DNA of 64,000 nt from Kitasatospora arboriphila (GCF_000717275.1 NZ_JNYV01000001.1:620001-684000); one strand, 5' to 3'; shown: positions 1-10,017, counted from the stretch's first letter. Notes: a model not told the origin generated them from the letters alone. A program made the numbers and translations.

Positions 1-362
1 CTGTAACGGATTTCGCGGGCAGGACCCCAGTGTTCACGGGTGTGTTCCCAGAAGGGCATCACGAGCTCGGCCGGCCCGACGATTGACGAACAGGCCCGCG
101 GATTGCGGATGGCCCGCTCGGCGAAGGTGCGCACATCGTTAACGGTACCGAGCAGCGGAACGAGATTGGCCCCGGAGAAACACAGCGACTCGACCGGCTG
201 TCCGTTGCTCCACAGCTCCCCGCCCAGCGCTCGCGGATTGATGCCGTGGTCTTCCACCCGAGCCGCGACCATGCACGACGACACCGGGTCGAGGGCGAGA
301 GCCTGGCTGACCGCGTCGAAGTCCCGCTCGCCGAGCGGACGGTCACCCAACAGCTTCAGCAC
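1..362 (-). CDS. GNAT family N-acetyltransferase, C-terminal part beyond window (partial)
   Basis: Only the first 120 codons lie in the window; the C-terminal part, where the acetyl-CoA fold is expected, is cut by the left edge. The visible part reads MLKLLGDRPLGERDF, then a SSCMVAARVEDHGI stretch and GGELWSNG, followed by ESLCFSGANLVPL. This is the N-terminal domain (DUF4081 type) that precedes a GNAT domain in the actinobacterial protein found directly downstream of ispG (Rv2867c in M. tuberculosis). The start is a GTG preceded by GGGAG at about 6 nt. It follows ispG on the same strand after about 70 nt and is probably cotranscribed. The substrate is unknown. Confidence 0.75.
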   Translation of the reverse strand, partial: MLKLLGDRPLGERDFDAVSQALALDPVSSCMVAARVEDHGINPRALGGELWSNGQPVESLCFSGANLVPLLGTVNDVRTFAERAIRNPRACSSIVGPAELVMPFWEHTREHWGPAREIRY

Positions 363-433
363 CGCGGCTCCCAGGTTAGTAACGGGCGTACGAGAGCGTA
401 CGTCGCCATTCTGCCAGCCCGCTCGGTCCCAAG

Positions 434-1618
434 TCAGCTCACCGTGACAATCGGTGCGCCGGCCCCTGCCGCGTCACCGGATTCGCCTGCCGCTTCGGCG
501 ATTCGCATCGCCTCTTCGATGAGCGTTTCCACGATCTGAGCTTCGGGAACGGTCTTGATGACCTCACCCTTCACGAAGATCTGACCGCGACCGTTTCCGG
601 AGGCGACCCCGAGATCGGCCTCGCGTGCTTCGCCCGGGCCGTTCACCACGCAGCCCATGACGGCCACCCGCAGTGGGATCTCCATACCTTCGAGTCCGGC
701 ACTCACCTCGTCGGCGAGCTTGTAGACGTCGACCTGCGCGCGGCCGCAGGACGGGCAGGAGACGATCTCGAGCTTGCGAGGGCGCAGGTTGAGCGATTGC
801 AGGATCTGGTTGCCGACCTTGATCTCCTCCACCGGTGGCGCCGACAGCGACACCCGGATCGTGTCCCCGATCCCTTCGGCGAGCAGGGCGCCGAACGCCA
901 CGGCCGACTTGATCGTGCCCTGGAAAGCGGGTCCTGCCTCGGTGACACCGAGATGGAGGGGGTAGTCGCAGGCGGCAGCCAGCTGGCGGTAGGCCTCGAC
1001 CATGATCACCGGGTCGTTGTGCTTGACCGATATCTTGATGTCGCCGAAGCCGTGCTCTTCGAAGAGGCTCGCCTCCCACAGCGCTGATTCCACCAGCGCC
1101 TCCGGCGTCGCCTTGCCGTACTTCTGGAGCAGGCGCGGGTCGAGTGATCCGGCGTTGACGCCGATACGGATCGGGATCCCGGCATCACCGGCAGCCTTCG
1201 CGACCTCCTTGACCCGGCCGTCGAACTCTTTGATGTTGCCCGGGTTGACCCGGACGGCAGCACACCCGGCGTCGATCGCGGCGAAGATGTATTTGGGCTG
1301 GAAGTGGATGTCGGCGATCACCGGGATCTGCGACTTCCTGGCGATGGCCGGCAGCGCCTCGGCGTCCTCGGGCCGCGGGCACGCCACCCGGACGATGTCA
1401 CACCCCGACGCGGTCAGTTCGGCGATCTGCTGCAGGGTCGCGTTGATGTCGTGGGTTTTGGTGGTGGTCATCGACTGCACCGACACGGGATGGTCGCTGC
1501 CGACGGGCACCGTGCCCACCTGTAGCTGCCGCGTCTTGCGGCGCGGTGCGAGAACCGGCGGCGGTGCGGCGGGCATTCCCAGACCGATCGCGGTTGCATC
1601 TGCACTCATCGGGGTCAC
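434..1618 (-). CDS. ispG: 4-hydroxy-3-methylbut-2-en-1-yl diphosphate synthase (IspG/GcpE)
   Basis: Cytosolic [4Fe-4S] enzyme of the MEP pathway that reductively converts MEcPP to HMBPP. The 394-residue protein has the bacterial short (two-domain) architecture: a TIM barrel holding [11 protein letters not shown] and the DIHFQPKY stretch, then the iron-sulfur domain. Cluster ligands are visible as SCPSCGR (C288, C291) and GCVVNGPGE (C323, E330). An internal ATG three codons in (MSADATAIG) is an alternative start. The gene lies 30 nt downstream of rip1, with dxr next upstream, so two MEP-pathway genes flank the site-2 protease as in mycobacteria. Confidence 0.97.
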   Translation of the reverse strand: MTPMSADATAIGLGMPAAPPPVLAPRRKTRQLQVGTVPVGSDHPVSVQSMTTTKTHDINATLQQIAELTASGCDIVRVACPRPEDAEALPAIARKSQIPVIADIHFQPKYIFAAIDAGCAAVRVNPGNIKEFDGRVKEVAKAAGDAGIPIRIGVNAGSLDPRLLQKYGKATPEALVESALWEASLFEEHGFGDIKISVKHNDPVIMVEAYRQLAAACDYPLHLGVTEAGPAFQGTIKSAVAFGALLAEGIGDTIRVSLSAPPVEEIKVGNQILQSLNLRPRKLEIVSCPSCGRAQVDVYKLADEVSAGLEGMEIPLRVAVMGCVVNGPGEAREADLGVASGNGRGQIFVKGEVIKTVPEAQIVETLIEEAMRIAEAAGESGDAAGAGAPIVTVS

Positions 1619-1648
1619 TTCCTGATCTGTAAAAGAGTTTCGGATGAT

Positions 1649-2860
1649 CTAGAACACCTTGATCGGATTGACGATGTCCGCCGTCAACGTCAAAGCCATG
1701 TACCCACCCATGATCGCGAGAACCACGTATGTCGCAGGCATCAACTTGAGGTAGTCGACGGGCGCACCCGCACCCAACCCACGAAAACGTCGCACTCTGT
1801 CGCGAACCTTCTCGTAGCCGACGATGGCGATGTGCCCACCATCCAAGGGTAATAGCGGAACCAAATTGAACAGGGCCAGGAAGAAGTTGATGCTCGCCAA
1901 CAAGAAGATGAAGAAGGACCACACGCCCGCTTCGGCTGCACCACCTCCGATCACCGAGGCGCCGTAAACACTGACCGGGGTATCTGCGGCACGCTCGCCG
2001 CCCGTCACCGACGTCCACAGCGCGCCGATCTTCGATGGAAGCGATAGCAGGGAATGCCAGGTCTCGACCATCAGGTCCGAAGTGAAACCGGCGGCGGCAG
2101 GTACCGCGCCGAGCACCGACGGGTGATCTGTTCCGGCGTCGAGGTCGTAGGCGATTCCGACCATGCCGACCGTCTCGGTGGTGACCACGCCCTTGTCGTC
2201 GGTCGCGGTCGCGGTGACCTGTTGGGGCGTGACGGTGAGGTCCACCCGCTCGCCCCGGCGCTCGACGGTGAGAGCAACCGGCGCAGTGCCGGCCCGCAGG
2301 ACGTCACTCAATTCCTCTGTGGAGCTGATCTTTTGTCCATTGGCGGCGACGATGGTGTCACCCGCTTGCAAGCCGGCTCGCGCCGCGGGGCCGTCGCCCT
2401 CACACGGTGCCATCTTTCCTTCGTCGATGGTGTTGCCGACGCACGAAATGGCGCCTACTTTTGCAGGAATCGATCCGGACAGGCTCGGCAGCCCCCAGGC
2501 GAGCCCCATGATCACGATCAGCACGAACCCCAGGATCAGGTTCTGCACCGGACCTGCGAGCAGCACCACAACCCGTTTCCACGACTTCTGGCGGTACATC
2601 GCCCGGGGTTCGTCCTTGGGCGCGAGTTCGTCGTGGGTGGTCATGCCCGCGATGTCGCAGAAGCCGCCGAGGGGGATCGCCTTGATCCCGTATTCGGTCT
2701 CGCCCCGTCGTGTCGACCAGAGGGTCGGGCCGAAACCGACGAAGTAGCGCCGCACATACATTCCGGTGCGCTGTGCAGCCCACATGTGACCGCACTCGTG
2801 CCAGGCGATCGACGCCAGCAACCCGAGTGCAAAGAGCACCACGCCCAGAGCAAACATCAT
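1649..2860 (-). CDS. rip1: Site-2 intramembrane zinc metalloprotease Rip1 (RseP family)
   Basis: Integral membrane protease that cleaves anti-sigma factors and other membrane substrates; in mycobacteria Rip1 controls several sigma-factor pathways. The first transmembrane helix carries the zinc motif HECGH (H21, E22, H25). A PDZ domain lies around residues 155-215 (GLQAGDTIVAANGQKI). The distal metal motif appears as NLVPLLPLDGGH in a C-terminal transmembrane segment, and a final hydrophobic stretch (YVVLAIMGGYMALTL) follows. The length of 403 residues is typical. It sits between dxr and ispG on the same strand, the conserved actinobacterial arrangement. Confidence 0.95.
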   Translation of the reverse strand: MMFALGVVLFALGLLASIAWHECGHMWAAQRTGMYVRRYFVGFGPTLWSTRRGETEYGIKAIPLGGFCDIAGMTTHDELAPKDEPRAMYRQKSWKRVVVLLAGPVQNLILGFVLIVIMGLAWGLPSLSGSIPAKVGAISCVGNTIDEGKMAPCEGDGPAARAGLQAGDTIVAANGQKISSTEELSDVLRAGTAPVALTVERRGERVDLTVTPQQVTATATDDKGVVTTETVGMVGIAYDLDAGTDHPSVLGAVPAAAGFTSDLMVETWHSLLSLPSKIGALWTSVTGGERAADTPVSVYGASVIGGGAAEAGVWSFFIFLLASINFFLALFNLVPLLPLDGGHIAIVGYEKVRDRVRRFRGLGAGAPVDYLKLMPATYVVLAIMGGYMALTLTADIVNPIKVF

Positions 2861-2889
2861 CGGCCGCTTCTTACCCTTCTGAGAACCTG

Positions 2890-4056
2890 CTAACGGTGCA
2901 CACCGGCGACGAGCAGACGAGCGCGTTCCCGCGCCCAGGCGTCGGCCGCCAGGACGTCATCCACCGTACCTGGGTCCTCGGTCCACTGATCCGCAGCTGC
3001 AAGCACCTCCTCGATGATCCCGACTATCCGGGGGAAGGTGATGGCACCTGCGAAGAACCCGTCGGCAGCTGCTTCATTGGCGGCGTTGAACACCGCCGTC
3101 AGCGATCCTCCACGCGTACCGGCGTGACGGGCGAGATCGATGGCCGGGAACACCGCGTTGTCGACCGGTTCGAAGGTCCACGTCGCCGCGGACGAGAAGT
3201 CGCACGGTGTCGACGCCCCCGCAATGCGGTCCGGCCAGCCCAGAGCGAGGGCGATCGGCAATTTCATCGACGGAGGAGACGCCTTGGCGACCGTGGCGCC
3301 GTCGATGAACGTGACCATGGAATGCACGATCGACTGGCGGTGAACTGTCACGTCGATGCGTTCGTACGGAACCCCGAACAGCAGATGGGCCTCGATCACC
3401 TCCAGCGCCTTGTTCACCAGGGTCGCCGAGTTGAGGGTGATCATCGGTCCCATCGACCAGGTCGGGTGTTTACCGGCCTGCTCTGGGGTCACGTCCTCCA
3501 GGGCTGCGGCGTCCCAGCCGAAGAACGGCCCGCCGGACGCGGTGAGCACCAGCCGGTCGACCTCGGCAGCCGTACCGGCCCGTAGGCATTGCGCTATTGC
3601 CGAGTGTTCGCTGTCGACAGGCACGATCTGATCCGGCCCGGCCGCGGCCAGCACCAACGCTCCCCCGGCGACGAGGGACTCCTTGTTGGCCAGCGCCAAC
3701 CGGGCACCGGATCGCAGCGCCGTCAGCGTCGGCCTGAGTCCGAGTGATCCGACCACGGCGTTGAGCACCACGTCTGCGCCGGTTGCCTCGACCAGGTCGC
3801 TCATGGCATCTGGCCCCGACAGGACGCCGGCCGTCCCGGTGACGGACTCGACGCGCGCGGCAGCATCGGGATCGGCGACGGCGACCGCCGAGCCGGGGAG
3901 CTGCCACTGACTGATCTGCTTCGCGAGCAGGTCGACGTTGCCGCCACCGGCGCCGAGGCCGGCCACCGCGAATCGGTCACGGTTGGCTGAGATCACCTCC
4001 AGCGCCTGGGTACCGATCGATCCGGTGCTACCGAGAATGAGAACGCGTGTGGTCAC
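2890..4056 (-). CDS. dxr: 1-deoxy-D-xylulose 5-phosphate reductoisomerase
   Basis: Second MEP-pathway enzyme: NADPH-dependent rearrangement and reduction of DXP to MEP, metal dependent and the target of fosmidomycin. The N-terminal NADPH loop GSTGSIG is at residues 9-15. The central catalytic region has [21 protein letters not shown] and LTASGGPFF, followed by [27 protein letters not shown], abbreviated here as the metal and substrate lid (key residues HP, W, SMG, N and K). The length of 388 is typical. It is the first gene of the dxr-rip1-ispG run; the 59 nt upstream separate it from a gene on the same strand. Confidence 0.97.
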   Translation of the reverse strand: MTTRVLILGSTGSIGTQALEVISANRDRFAVAGLGAGGGNVDLLAKQISQWQLPGSAVAVADPDAAARVESVTGTAGVLSGPDAMSDLVEATGADVVLNAVVGSLGLRPTLTALRSGARLALANKESLVAGGALVLAAAGPDQIVPVDSEHSAIAQCLRAGTAAEVDRLVLTASGGPFFGWDAAALEDVTPEQAGKHPTWSMGPMITLNSATLVNKALEVIEAHLLFGVPYERIDVTVHRQSIVHSMVTFIDGATVAKASPPSMKLPIALALGWPDRIAGASTPCDFSSAATWTFEPVDNAVFPAIDLARHAGTRGGSLTAVFNAANEAAADGFFAGAITFPRIVGIIEEVLAAADQWTEDPGTVDDVLAADAWARERARLLVAGVHR

Positions 4057-4115
4057 GCACCCAGTGTGATCGATCCCGTACTACCCGCGCGACCACCTCG
4101 ACGGACGGCGACCTG

Positions 4116-5096
4116 TCACCCGCCGGTCCCCGGCGCCGGATGTCGCTCGGCCCAGTGGCGAGCGATGTCGACCCGCCGGGCGATCCACACCTTGTCATGC
4201 GACTGCACGTGGTCGAGGAAACGCTCCAGGGCTGCGGTGCGAGCGGGGCGTCCCGCCAAGCGGCAGTGCAACCCGATTGACAACATCTTCGGGGCCCCCG
4301 CCTCACCTTCGGCGTACAGAACGTCGAACGCATCGCGCAGGTGGGCGAAGAACTGGTCGCCCGAGGGGAAGCCGGCGGGTGAGGAGAACTTCATGTCATT
4401 GGTATCGAGGGTGTACGGGACAACAAGATGATCAACGGTGCGGTCTGGCGTACCGGGGTCCCGGCTCGGGACGGTCACCTTCTCCCAGTACGGCAGGTCA
4501 TCGGCATAACTGTCGGAGTCGTACAGGAAGCCGCCGTGCTCGACGACCAGCCGACGGGTGTTGGGCGAATCCCGGCCGGTGTACCAGCCGAGCGGCGCGG
4601 TCCCGGTCAGTTCCGTGAGGATCTCGACGGCTTCGGCCATGTGGGCACGTTCGATGTCGGGGTCGACCAATTGATAGCTGAGCCAGCGCAAGCCGTGTGA
4701 AGCGATCTCGTCGCCCCGTTCGAGAAAAGCAGCGACGGCCTCGGGATTGCGCGCCATGGCTTGTGCGACGGCGAAGATGGTCAGGGGCAGTTCGCGGCGG
4801 TCGAAGACGCGGAGTAGTCGCCACAGGCCTGCCCGCGAACCGTACTCGTACAACGACTCCATACTCATGTGCCGGTTGGGAAATGATTCCGCGCCAACCA
4901 TTTCCGACAGGAACGTCTCACTCCCACGGTCGCCCTCGAGGACGTTGTTCTCCGAACCCTCCTCATAGTTGAGGACGAATTGCACGGCGATGTTGGCCTC
5001 ACCTGGCCACTGCGGATGCGGCGGGGTGCGACCGTATCCGACCAGATCACGGGGATAGTCGGCGCTTACATGATTTTCCGGCGGCACGGCGCTCAT
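4116..5096 (-). CDS. Polysaccharide-deacetylase family protein, PuuE-type (putative allantoinase)
   Basis: NodB-fold hydrolase of the PuuE subgroup, known in other bacteria as a metal-independent allantoinase of urate catabolism. The start chosen is ATG at 5096 (MSAVPPENHVSADYPRDLVG); longer versions add low-complexity basic sequence. Family landmarks are YPRDLVGYGRTPP, QFVLNYEEGSEN, a GDEIASHGLRWLSY stretch with the histidine region, GWYTGRDSPNTRRLV and GLHCRLAGRPAR. There is no signal peptide, which argues against a cell-wall deacetylase. No other purine-catabolism gene is adjacent, so the substrate is inferred from subgroup resemblance only. It is transcribed toward dxr with a 59-nt gap. 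Confidence 0.7.
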   Translation of the reverse strand: MSAVPPENHVSADYPRDLVGYGRTPPHPQWPGEANIAVQFVLNYEEGSENNVLEGDRGSETFLSEMVGAESFPNRHMSMESLYEYGSRAGLWRLLRVFDRRELPLTIFAVAQAMARNPEAVAAFLERGDEIASHGLRWLSYQLVDPDIERAHMAEAVEILTELTGTAPLGWYTGRDSPNTRRLVVEHGGFLYDSDSYADDLPYWEKVTVPSRDPGTPDRTVDHLVVPYTLDTNDMKFSSPAGFPSGDQFFAHLRDAFDVLYAEGEAGAPKMLSIGLHCRLAGRPARTAALERFLDHVQSHDKVWIARRVDIARHWAERHPAPGTGG

Positions 5097-5236
5097 TCTC
5101 GCACCGGGTAACCGAAGGCGCAGCGGAGACGGCGCCCGGAAGGGCACGACGCGACCAACCCCACGTCGGCCGAGACCCGACCGCCCACGATATGCTGACG
5201 CGGAAGAATCGTCGGTCCCAACCATCAGGAGTAGCC

Positions 5237-5491
5237 GTGGCCAGCACTGAGGTCGAGTACAAGCGCGAGCCCGCGGATGCGCCGTCGGCCCGATTCGGCT
5301 GGCACGGCGAAGGTCTCAAGACTTTCAAGATCGCCGGATGGGTGTCGATCGTGGCGCTGCTGGTCATGATGATCGGAAATCACGAAGGTCACGTCGAAGA
5401 CCTCTTCCTGCTCGGCTTCGCGTTGCTCCTTGCCTTCATCTTGATCCGCGGCGAGATCCTCAGCCGCAGAAAATGGGCGATCAAGAAGTAG
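5237..5491 (+). CDS. DUF2631 small membrane protein
   Basis: An 84-residue protein beginning at GTG 5237, supported by AGGAG 5 nt upstream. The N-terminus is hydrophilic (ASTEVEYKREPADAPSARFGW). It is followed by two hydrophobic segments (IAGWVSIVALLVMMIG and FLLGFALLLAFILI) joined by NHEGHVEDL, and a basic tail RRKWAIKK. This is the DUF2631 family, found near dxr in mycobacteria (Rv2876). The function is unknown. It is the first gene of a forward pair; the next gene starts inside its last 19 nucleotides, suggesting translational coupling. Confidence 0.75.
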   Translation: MASTEVEYKREPADAPSARFGWHGEGLKTFKIAGWVSIVALLVMMIGNHEGHVEDLFLLGFALLLAFILIRGEILSRRKWAIKK

Positions 5492-6195
5492 ACGCGGTCG
5501 CGTCCTCGCCCTCCCGCCTGCGACGGGCACTGTCCGCCACAGCGGGATGCCTGATCCTCCTCAGCGCTGCGTGCACCGCCACGTCCGATCCCCCTCGCGC
5601 CGAGAGCACCGAGCCGTCGGCCACCCGTCCATCGGTCATCTCCACAACGCCCCCGCCGGCACCGCCGGCGTCGACACCCAGCCCTGATCCTGCACTCGAG
5701 CTCAGGGATTCCGACGGACGCACGCCTTTGGTCGCGGCCACCAAGGCTGGTGATGTCGAGACCGCACGGCGGCTGATCCTCGCCGGCGCCGATGTCAATG
5801 CCAAGGATGGTCTCGACGATTCCGCGTATCTCTACGCGGGCGCCGAAGGCCTCGACGAGATACTCGTCCTCACCCTCGACCACGGCGCAGATGTGCGGTC
5901 GCTCAATCGATTCGGGGGCACCGCCCTGATTCCGGCAGCGGAGAAGGGGCACCCGACCACCGTGCAGTTGCTGATCGATGCCGGAGTTCCGCTCGACCAC
6001 ATCAATTACTCCGGCTGGACCGCACTTCTCGAAGCCGTTGTCTACGGGGATGGTTCGGCGCCGTACCAGGACATCGTGGCGCGCCTGCTCGCGGCGGGTG
6101 CGAACCCCGATATCCGGGACGCGCAGGGACGAACTGCCCTGGACAATGCACGCAACCTCGGTCAAACCGACATCGTGCGGCTCCTGGGTGGTTGA
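5473..6195 (+). CDS. Ankyrin-repeat lipoprotein
   Basis: The 240-residue product has an Arg-containing N-terminus, a hydrophobic core and a lipobox ending LLSAAC, so it is probably a lipid-anchored extracytoplasmic protein. A Pro/Ser/Thr-rich linker follows (STTPPPAPPASTPSPDP). Five ankyrin-type repeats come next, with markers DGRTPLVAATKAGD, LDDSAYLYAGAEG, FGGTALIPAAEKGH, YSGWTALLEAVVYG and QGRTALDNARNLGQ. The start at ATG 5473 is the only good in-frame start before the signal sequence; it overlaps the previous gene by 19 nt and has no strong ribosome-binding site of its own. The binding partner is unknown. Confidence 0.8.
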   Translation: MGDQEVDAVASSPSRLRRALSATAGCLILLSAACTATSDPPRAESTEPSATRPSVISTTPPPAPPASTPSPDPALELRDSDGRTPLVAATKAGDVETARRLILAGADVNAKDGLDDSAYLYAGAEGLDEILVLTLDHGADVRSLNRFGGTALIPAAEKGHPTTVQLLIDAGVPLDHINYSGWTALLEAVVYGDGSAPYQDIVARLLAAGANPDIRDAQGRTALDNARNLGQTDIVRLLGG

Positions 6196-6234
6196 CCGTG
6201 GCCGATGTGGTCCCGCGGCATCACCCGATTGTTG

Positions 6235-7305
6235 TCATTGAAGCCGGTAGAACCGGAAGATGTCGTGCTCGATGTCGAGCACGGAGGCCCCGTCCAGTCC
6301 TGCCGACCGGGCGTAGGCATCAAGCGTGGACGTCCGCATGACAGTTCCTGTGGCTGCACTGTCCCCGCCGGACATGCTGTCGGGCAGGCAACAACCGATC
6401 GAGAATCCGTACAGCAGTTGTTCCACCGGTCCGGCATCAGGGGTGAAGGAATCGGCCGTTCGTTCGTCCATCACGATGATCGGTGCGCCAGGTTTTGCTA
6501 TTCGACGCATCGTCGCGAGGAACGACACCGGATCCGAGAGGTCGTGCACGCACTCGAAGGCGAAGACCGCATCGTGGCTGTTGGAATCCAGTTCTGACTG
6601 TGCATCGGCCACGGTCACCGTGACGCGGTCCGACACGCCGTACTCGACAGCATTCCGCTGCGCGGCGGCCACGGAGTCCGTGTCGATGTCGTAGCCGTCG
6701 ACCGAGACGTTCGGATATCCCACAGCGAGGGCGATCGACGACCATCCCTCACCGCATCCCAGGTCGGCGATACGCGCACCCGAGGTCAACAACGCATGCA
6801 GATCAGGGATTTGCGGCAAGAACTCAGAGGTCAACTGCCCCAGGTACATCGGCCGGTTGGCGTACGACTGCGCCTCGCGGGCATCGGCGCCGAGTTGCTG
6901 CCACGACACACCGCCGCCGCTACGATAGGCCTGCAGCAGTTCCGACATCTGACTCCCCGTGGCGACCGACAACCGTGCCAGCGGGGCGAGGTACGACAGG
7001 CTGTCGCCGTTCACCAGAACCTCGGAATACTCTGCGGGTAGCGCGAATCGGGTGACCTCGGGCCCGATGTCGGCGACAACATAGCCCGACACCGCCTGAT
7101 GCTCGAGCCACTCCCGGGCGTAGCGTTCGGCTGTCCCGGATCGCTGCGCCAATTCGGCCGGAGTCAGCGGCCCCTCGTTCGCGAGCAGTTCGTACCAGCC
7201 GAGCCGGTCACCCAGATACAGCGCCTGGACCTGCTGGGCGCCGAGTAGAGCACCGAACACGTGGTCGGCGAATTGGTCCGTCGTCATGGGCGCCTGGAAA
7301 GTCAT
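6235..7305 (-). CDS. Class I SAM-dependent methyltransferase with N-terminal winged helix
   Basis: The 356-residue protein has an N-terminal helical/winged-helix domain (LGDRLGWYELLANEGPLTPAELAQRSG and later AREWLEHQAVSGYV) like those of small-molecule O-methyltransferases. This is followed by a Rossmann-type methyltransferase domain with motif I IADLGCGEGWSS near residue 181, the acidic ribose contact in VDGYDID, and FAFECVHDLSDPV. It resembles the transcription-linked or natural-product methyltransferase group often annotated in mycobacteria. The substrate is unknown. It lies 134 nt downstream of rlmN on the same strand and may be its own unit. Confidence 0.8.
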   Translation of the reverse strand: MTFQAPMTTDQFADHVFGALLGAQQVQALYLGDRLGWYELLANEGPLTPAELAQRSGTAERYAREWLEHQAVSGYVVADIGPEVTRFALPAEYSEVLVNGDSLSYLAPLARLSVATGSQMSELLQAYRSGGGVSWQQLGADAREAQSYANRPMYLGQLTSEFLPQIPDLHALLTSGARIADLGCGEGWSSIALAVGYPNVSVDGYDIDTDSVAAAQRNAVEYGVSDRVTVTVADAQSELDSNSHDAVFAFECVHDLSDPVSFLATMRRIAKPGAPIIVMDERTADSFTPDAGPVEQLLYGFSIGCCLPDSMSGGDSAATGTVMRTSTLDAYARSAGLDGASVLDIEHDIFRFYRLQ

Positions 7306-7439
7306 GGTCTCGTCTCATCTGTTCGGGCGTGTGTGACGAGTACAGCATCTGATCGATGCACGGCGGGCAACTTGTTCTGCGAATGCCGCACACATGTTGC
7401 GTGGCCACCGGCCGGGGGCAGTGCCAGGTGAACAGTGTC

Positions 7440-8549
7440 TCAGCGCTCTTCGGCGGCGAGTTGCCCGCAGGCCGCGGCGATCTCCTGGCCACGGGTGTCG
7501 CGAACCGTACACGAAACACCCTGCGCGATCACGCGTCTCACGAACTCGCGCTCAACGGGCTTAGGGCTCGCGTCCCACTTCGATCCCGGCGTCGGGTTGA
7601 GGGGGATCAGATTCACGTGTACCAGGGGTCCGAGTGCCTTGCGCAGCTTCTCCCCCAGCAAGTCGGCACGCCACGGCTGGTCGTTGATGTCGCGGATGAG
7701 GGCGTATTCGATCGAGACCCGCCGACCGGTGGAGTCCGCGTAGTAGCGGGCGGCGTCGAGTACCTCGCGCACCGACCACCGGTTGTTCACCGGAACCAGG
7801 GTGTCGCGCAGTTCGTCGTCGGGGGTGTGCAGTGACACCGCGAGGGTCACGGTCAGTCCTTCGTCGGCCATCCGCCGGATGGCGGGCGCCAGACCCACGG
7901 TCGACACCGTGACCGACCGCTGCGAGATCCCGAGGCCTTCGGGAGCCGGTGACGTGATGCGCCGGACGGCGTCGATGACCCGCTTGTAGTTCGCGAGCGG
8001 TTCGCCCATTCCCATGAAGACGACGTTGGAGAGACGCCCTGGGTCGCCGAGTTCCCCGTCACGCATGGACCGTGCGGCGGCGCGCACCTGGTCGACGATC
8101 TCTGCGGTGGACAGATTGCGGTCGAGGCCACCCTGACCCGTCGCGCAGAACGGGCAGGCCATGCCGCAGCCGGCCTGACTCGAAATGCACAGGGTGGTGC
8201 GGTCGGAATACCGCATCAACACCGACTCGAGAAGCGTGCCGTCATGAAGTCGCCACAGGGTCTTGCGTGTGGTGTTGTCGTCACAGGCGATATGGCGAAC
8301 CACCGTCATCAGCTGCGGGAACAGAGCCTGACCGACGGATTCACGCATGGCCGCAGGCAGGTCCGTCATCTCGGCCGGGTCGGCGTTGAGGCGGGCGTAG
8401 TACTGGCGGGCCAACTGATCCGCCCGGAACTTGGGCAAGCCCAGTTTTGTCACTGCGACGACCCGGCCGGCGGCGTCGAGGTCGGCCAGATGCTGCGGCG
8501 GCTTGCCCCGTTTGGGCGCGTCGAACACCAGCGGCAGCGGACTTGTCAT
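7440..8549 (-). CDS. rlmN: Dual-specificity RNA methyltransferase RlmN (radical SAM)
   Basis: Methylates C2 of A2503 in 23S rRNA and A37 in some tRNAs. The start ATG 8549 gives 369 residues ([15 protein letters not shown]). The radical-SAM motif CGMACPFC places cluster ligands at C128, C132 and C135. [19 protein letters not shown] and the [13 protein letters not shown] region follow. The C-terminal catalytic cysteine is in [13 protein letters not shown], followed by AACGQL. In the usual actinobacterial order it follows cdsA and frr; here a small forward gene (8649-9053) separates it from cdsA. Confidence 0.96.
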   Translation of the reverse strand: MTSPLPLVFDAPKRGKPPQHLADLDAAGRVVAVTKLGLPKFRADQLARQYYARLNADPAEMTDLPAAMRESVGQALFPQLMTVVRHIACDDNTTRKTLWRLHDGTLLESVLMRYSDRTTLCISSQAGCGMACPFCATGQGGLDRNLSTAEIVDQVRAAARSMRDGELGDPGRLSNVVFMGMGEPLANYKRVIDAVRRITSPAPEGLGISQRSVTVSTVGLAPAIRRMADEGLTVTLAVSLHTPDDELRDTLVPVNNRWSVREVLDAARYYADSTGRRVSIEYALIRDINDQPWRADLLGEKLRKALGPLVHVNLIPLNPTPGSKWDASPKPVEREFVRRVIAQGVSCTVRDTRGQEIAAACGQLAAEER

Positions 8550-8648
8550 AACACAAGGGTGACGGACTGGGGCCACAGAAGCCAATTCGGCCCGGTGATG
8601 ATGCCAATTCGATCACCGTCGTTGTCGTTCGGTGCGCGCTGACGCACC

Positions 8649-9053
8649 ATGGAACACATGACTTACCAACAGCCCGAGGGTTACCCGCAGGAACCCGCGT
8701 ATGACCCGGCCACCACCGGCAGCGCACCTCCCCCGGACTACACCGGCAGCGATGTCCCCGCCGCCGACCACCGCGAGGAAGAGCGGCGCAAAGCGCTCGA
8801 CGACGTGAGGCACACCCGCACGCGCGCAGCCTGGGTCGGGCTCATCATCGGCGTCCTGGTGACCCTCGTGCTGCTGATCTTCATCCTGCAGAACCTCGAC
8901 AAGCAGCAGGTTGATCTCTTCTTCTGGAGTGTGAACCTGCCGCTCGGCGTGAGCCTGCTCGTCGCGGCGATCCTCGGCGCCGTCATCACGGCGATCATCG
9001 GAAGTCTTCGGATGTTGCAGGTTCGCCGGGCGGTCAAGAAGGCCCGGCCCTGA
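8649..9053 (+). CDS. LapA/DUF1049-type small membrane protein
   Basis: The 134-residue protein has a hydrophilic, Pro/Tyr-rich N-terminal third and a charged segment (HREEERRKALDDVRHTRTRA). Two transmembrane helices follow (WVGLIIGVLVTLVLLIFILQN and GVSLLVAAILGAVITAIIGS), separated by VDLFFWSVNLPL, the pattern of LapA (lipopolysaccharide assembly protein A) domain proteins. The start could equally be the second ATG at 8658. Its role in Gram-positives is unknown. It is divergent from rlmN and convergent with cdsA, with a hairpin terminator in between. Confidence 0.8.
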   Translation: MEHMTYQQPEGYPQEPAYDPATTGSAPPPDYTGSDVPAADHREEERRKALDDVRHTRTRAAWVGLIIGVLVTLVLLIFILQNLDKQQVDLFFWSVNLPLGVSLLVAAILGAVITAIIGSLRMLQVRRAVKKARP

Positions 9054-9062
9054 ACCCGGCTT

Positions 9063-9094
9063 TCACCGACCACGGTCGAGACCGCGGTCGGTGA
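9063..9094. terminator. Bidirectional hairpin between convergent genes
   Basis: Nine-base perfect inverted repeat (TCACCGACC at 9063-9071 and GGTCGGTGA at 9086-9094), with further pairing inside the loop. It lies in the 45-nt gap between the forward LapA-type gene and reverse cdsA. There is no clear U-tract, so termination efficiency is uncertain. Confidence 0.6.
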
Positions 9095-9098
9095 GCGA

Positions 9099-10010
9099 TC
9101 AGAGCAGCGCGCCCAGCACGGCCCACACCACGAAGGCCGACGGCAGCACCGAGTCGAGTCGGTCCATGATCCCGCCGTGTCCTGGCAGGAGCGTGCCCAT
9201 GTCCTTGATACCGAGATCACGCTTGACCTGTGACTCCACGAGATCGCCGAGTGTGGCGCATACGACCAGTACCGGTCCGAGGATCAGTCCGATCCACCAG
9301 TGGGAGTCGACGAGGTAGGTGACGGTGAGGACGGCGCCGACGATGCCGAACAGCATGGATCCGGCCATGCCCTCCCACGACTTCTTCGGGCTGATCGCGG
9401 GAACCATCGCGTGCCGGCCGAAGGTGACTCCAGCGATGTAGCCGCCGATGTCGGAACAGGCGACGACGATCATCAGCGTGAAGACTCTCGCGGCACCGTG
9501 CTCTTCGAGCACCATCGAGGCGCCGAAGGCGCCCATCAGCGGCAGCCAGGCGAGCACCAACGTGGTGCCGGCGAGGTCCTGGAGGTAGTTCTGAGGCGCC
9601 GCCTGCAACCCCTGCGAGAGCAGTTTCCAGATCATCGAGACCAGGACCGTCGCGGCGAAGGCCACCACTGATCCGGTGATCCCCCAGGGCCAACTCACCC
9701 AAATGATCGCCTGTCCTCCCACGAGGATCGGGATCAGCGCGACCTTGATACCGGCATCTCGGAATCGTTTGGTGACCTCCCAGCTGGCGACCGCGATGGC
9801 CACCGCCACGACCGGGAACCAGACCTCGGGGACGAAGGTGAGGATCAGGATCAGCGACACACCCAGAGCGCCCCCGACCCCGATGGCGGCCGGGAGGTTC
9901 CGCCCGGCCCGCGAGGTGGAGCCCTTGGGCTGCGGTCGTGGTGTGTCCTGCGGCCGATCTGTGTCGGTCACCGTCTGCCCTGCTCCCCTGGAACTGCGTG
10001 AAGTCGTCAT
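9099..10010 (-). CDS. cdsA: Phosphatidate cytidylyltransferase
   Basis: Membrane enzyme forming CDP-diacylglycerol from phosphatidate and CTP, the branch point for phosphatidylinositol and cardiolipin synthesis. After a soluble N-terminal stretch of about 40 residues there are multiple transmembrane helices. The CDS signature near the C-terminus reads SQVKRDLGIKDMGTLLPGHGG followed by DRLDS. The length of 303 residues is typical for Mycobacteriales. The gene lies directly downstream of frr (7-nt gap) in the conserved rpsB-tsf-pyrH-frr-cdsA series. Confidence 0.96.
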   Translation of the reverse strand: MTTSRSSRGAGQTVTDTDRPQDTPRPQPKGSTSRAGRNLPAAIGVGGALGVSLILILTFVPEVWFPVVAVAIAVASWEVTKRFRDAGIKVALIPILVGGQAIIWVSWPWGITGSVVAFAATVLVSMIWKLLSQGLQAAPQNYLQDLAGTTLVLAWLPLMGAFGASMVLEEHGAARVFTLMIVVACSDIGGYIAGVTFGRHAMVPAISPKKSWEGMAGSMLFGIVGAVLTVTYLVDSHWWIGLILGPVLVVCATLGDLVESQVKRDLGIKDMGTLLPGHGGIMDRLDSVLPSAFVVWAVLGALL

Positions 10011-10017
10011 CGGATGA

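Noticed and set aside
5192..5236. Longer start for the DUF2631 protein
   Set aside because: The extra 15 residues are not family-like, and AGGAG is placed correctly for the GTG at 5237.
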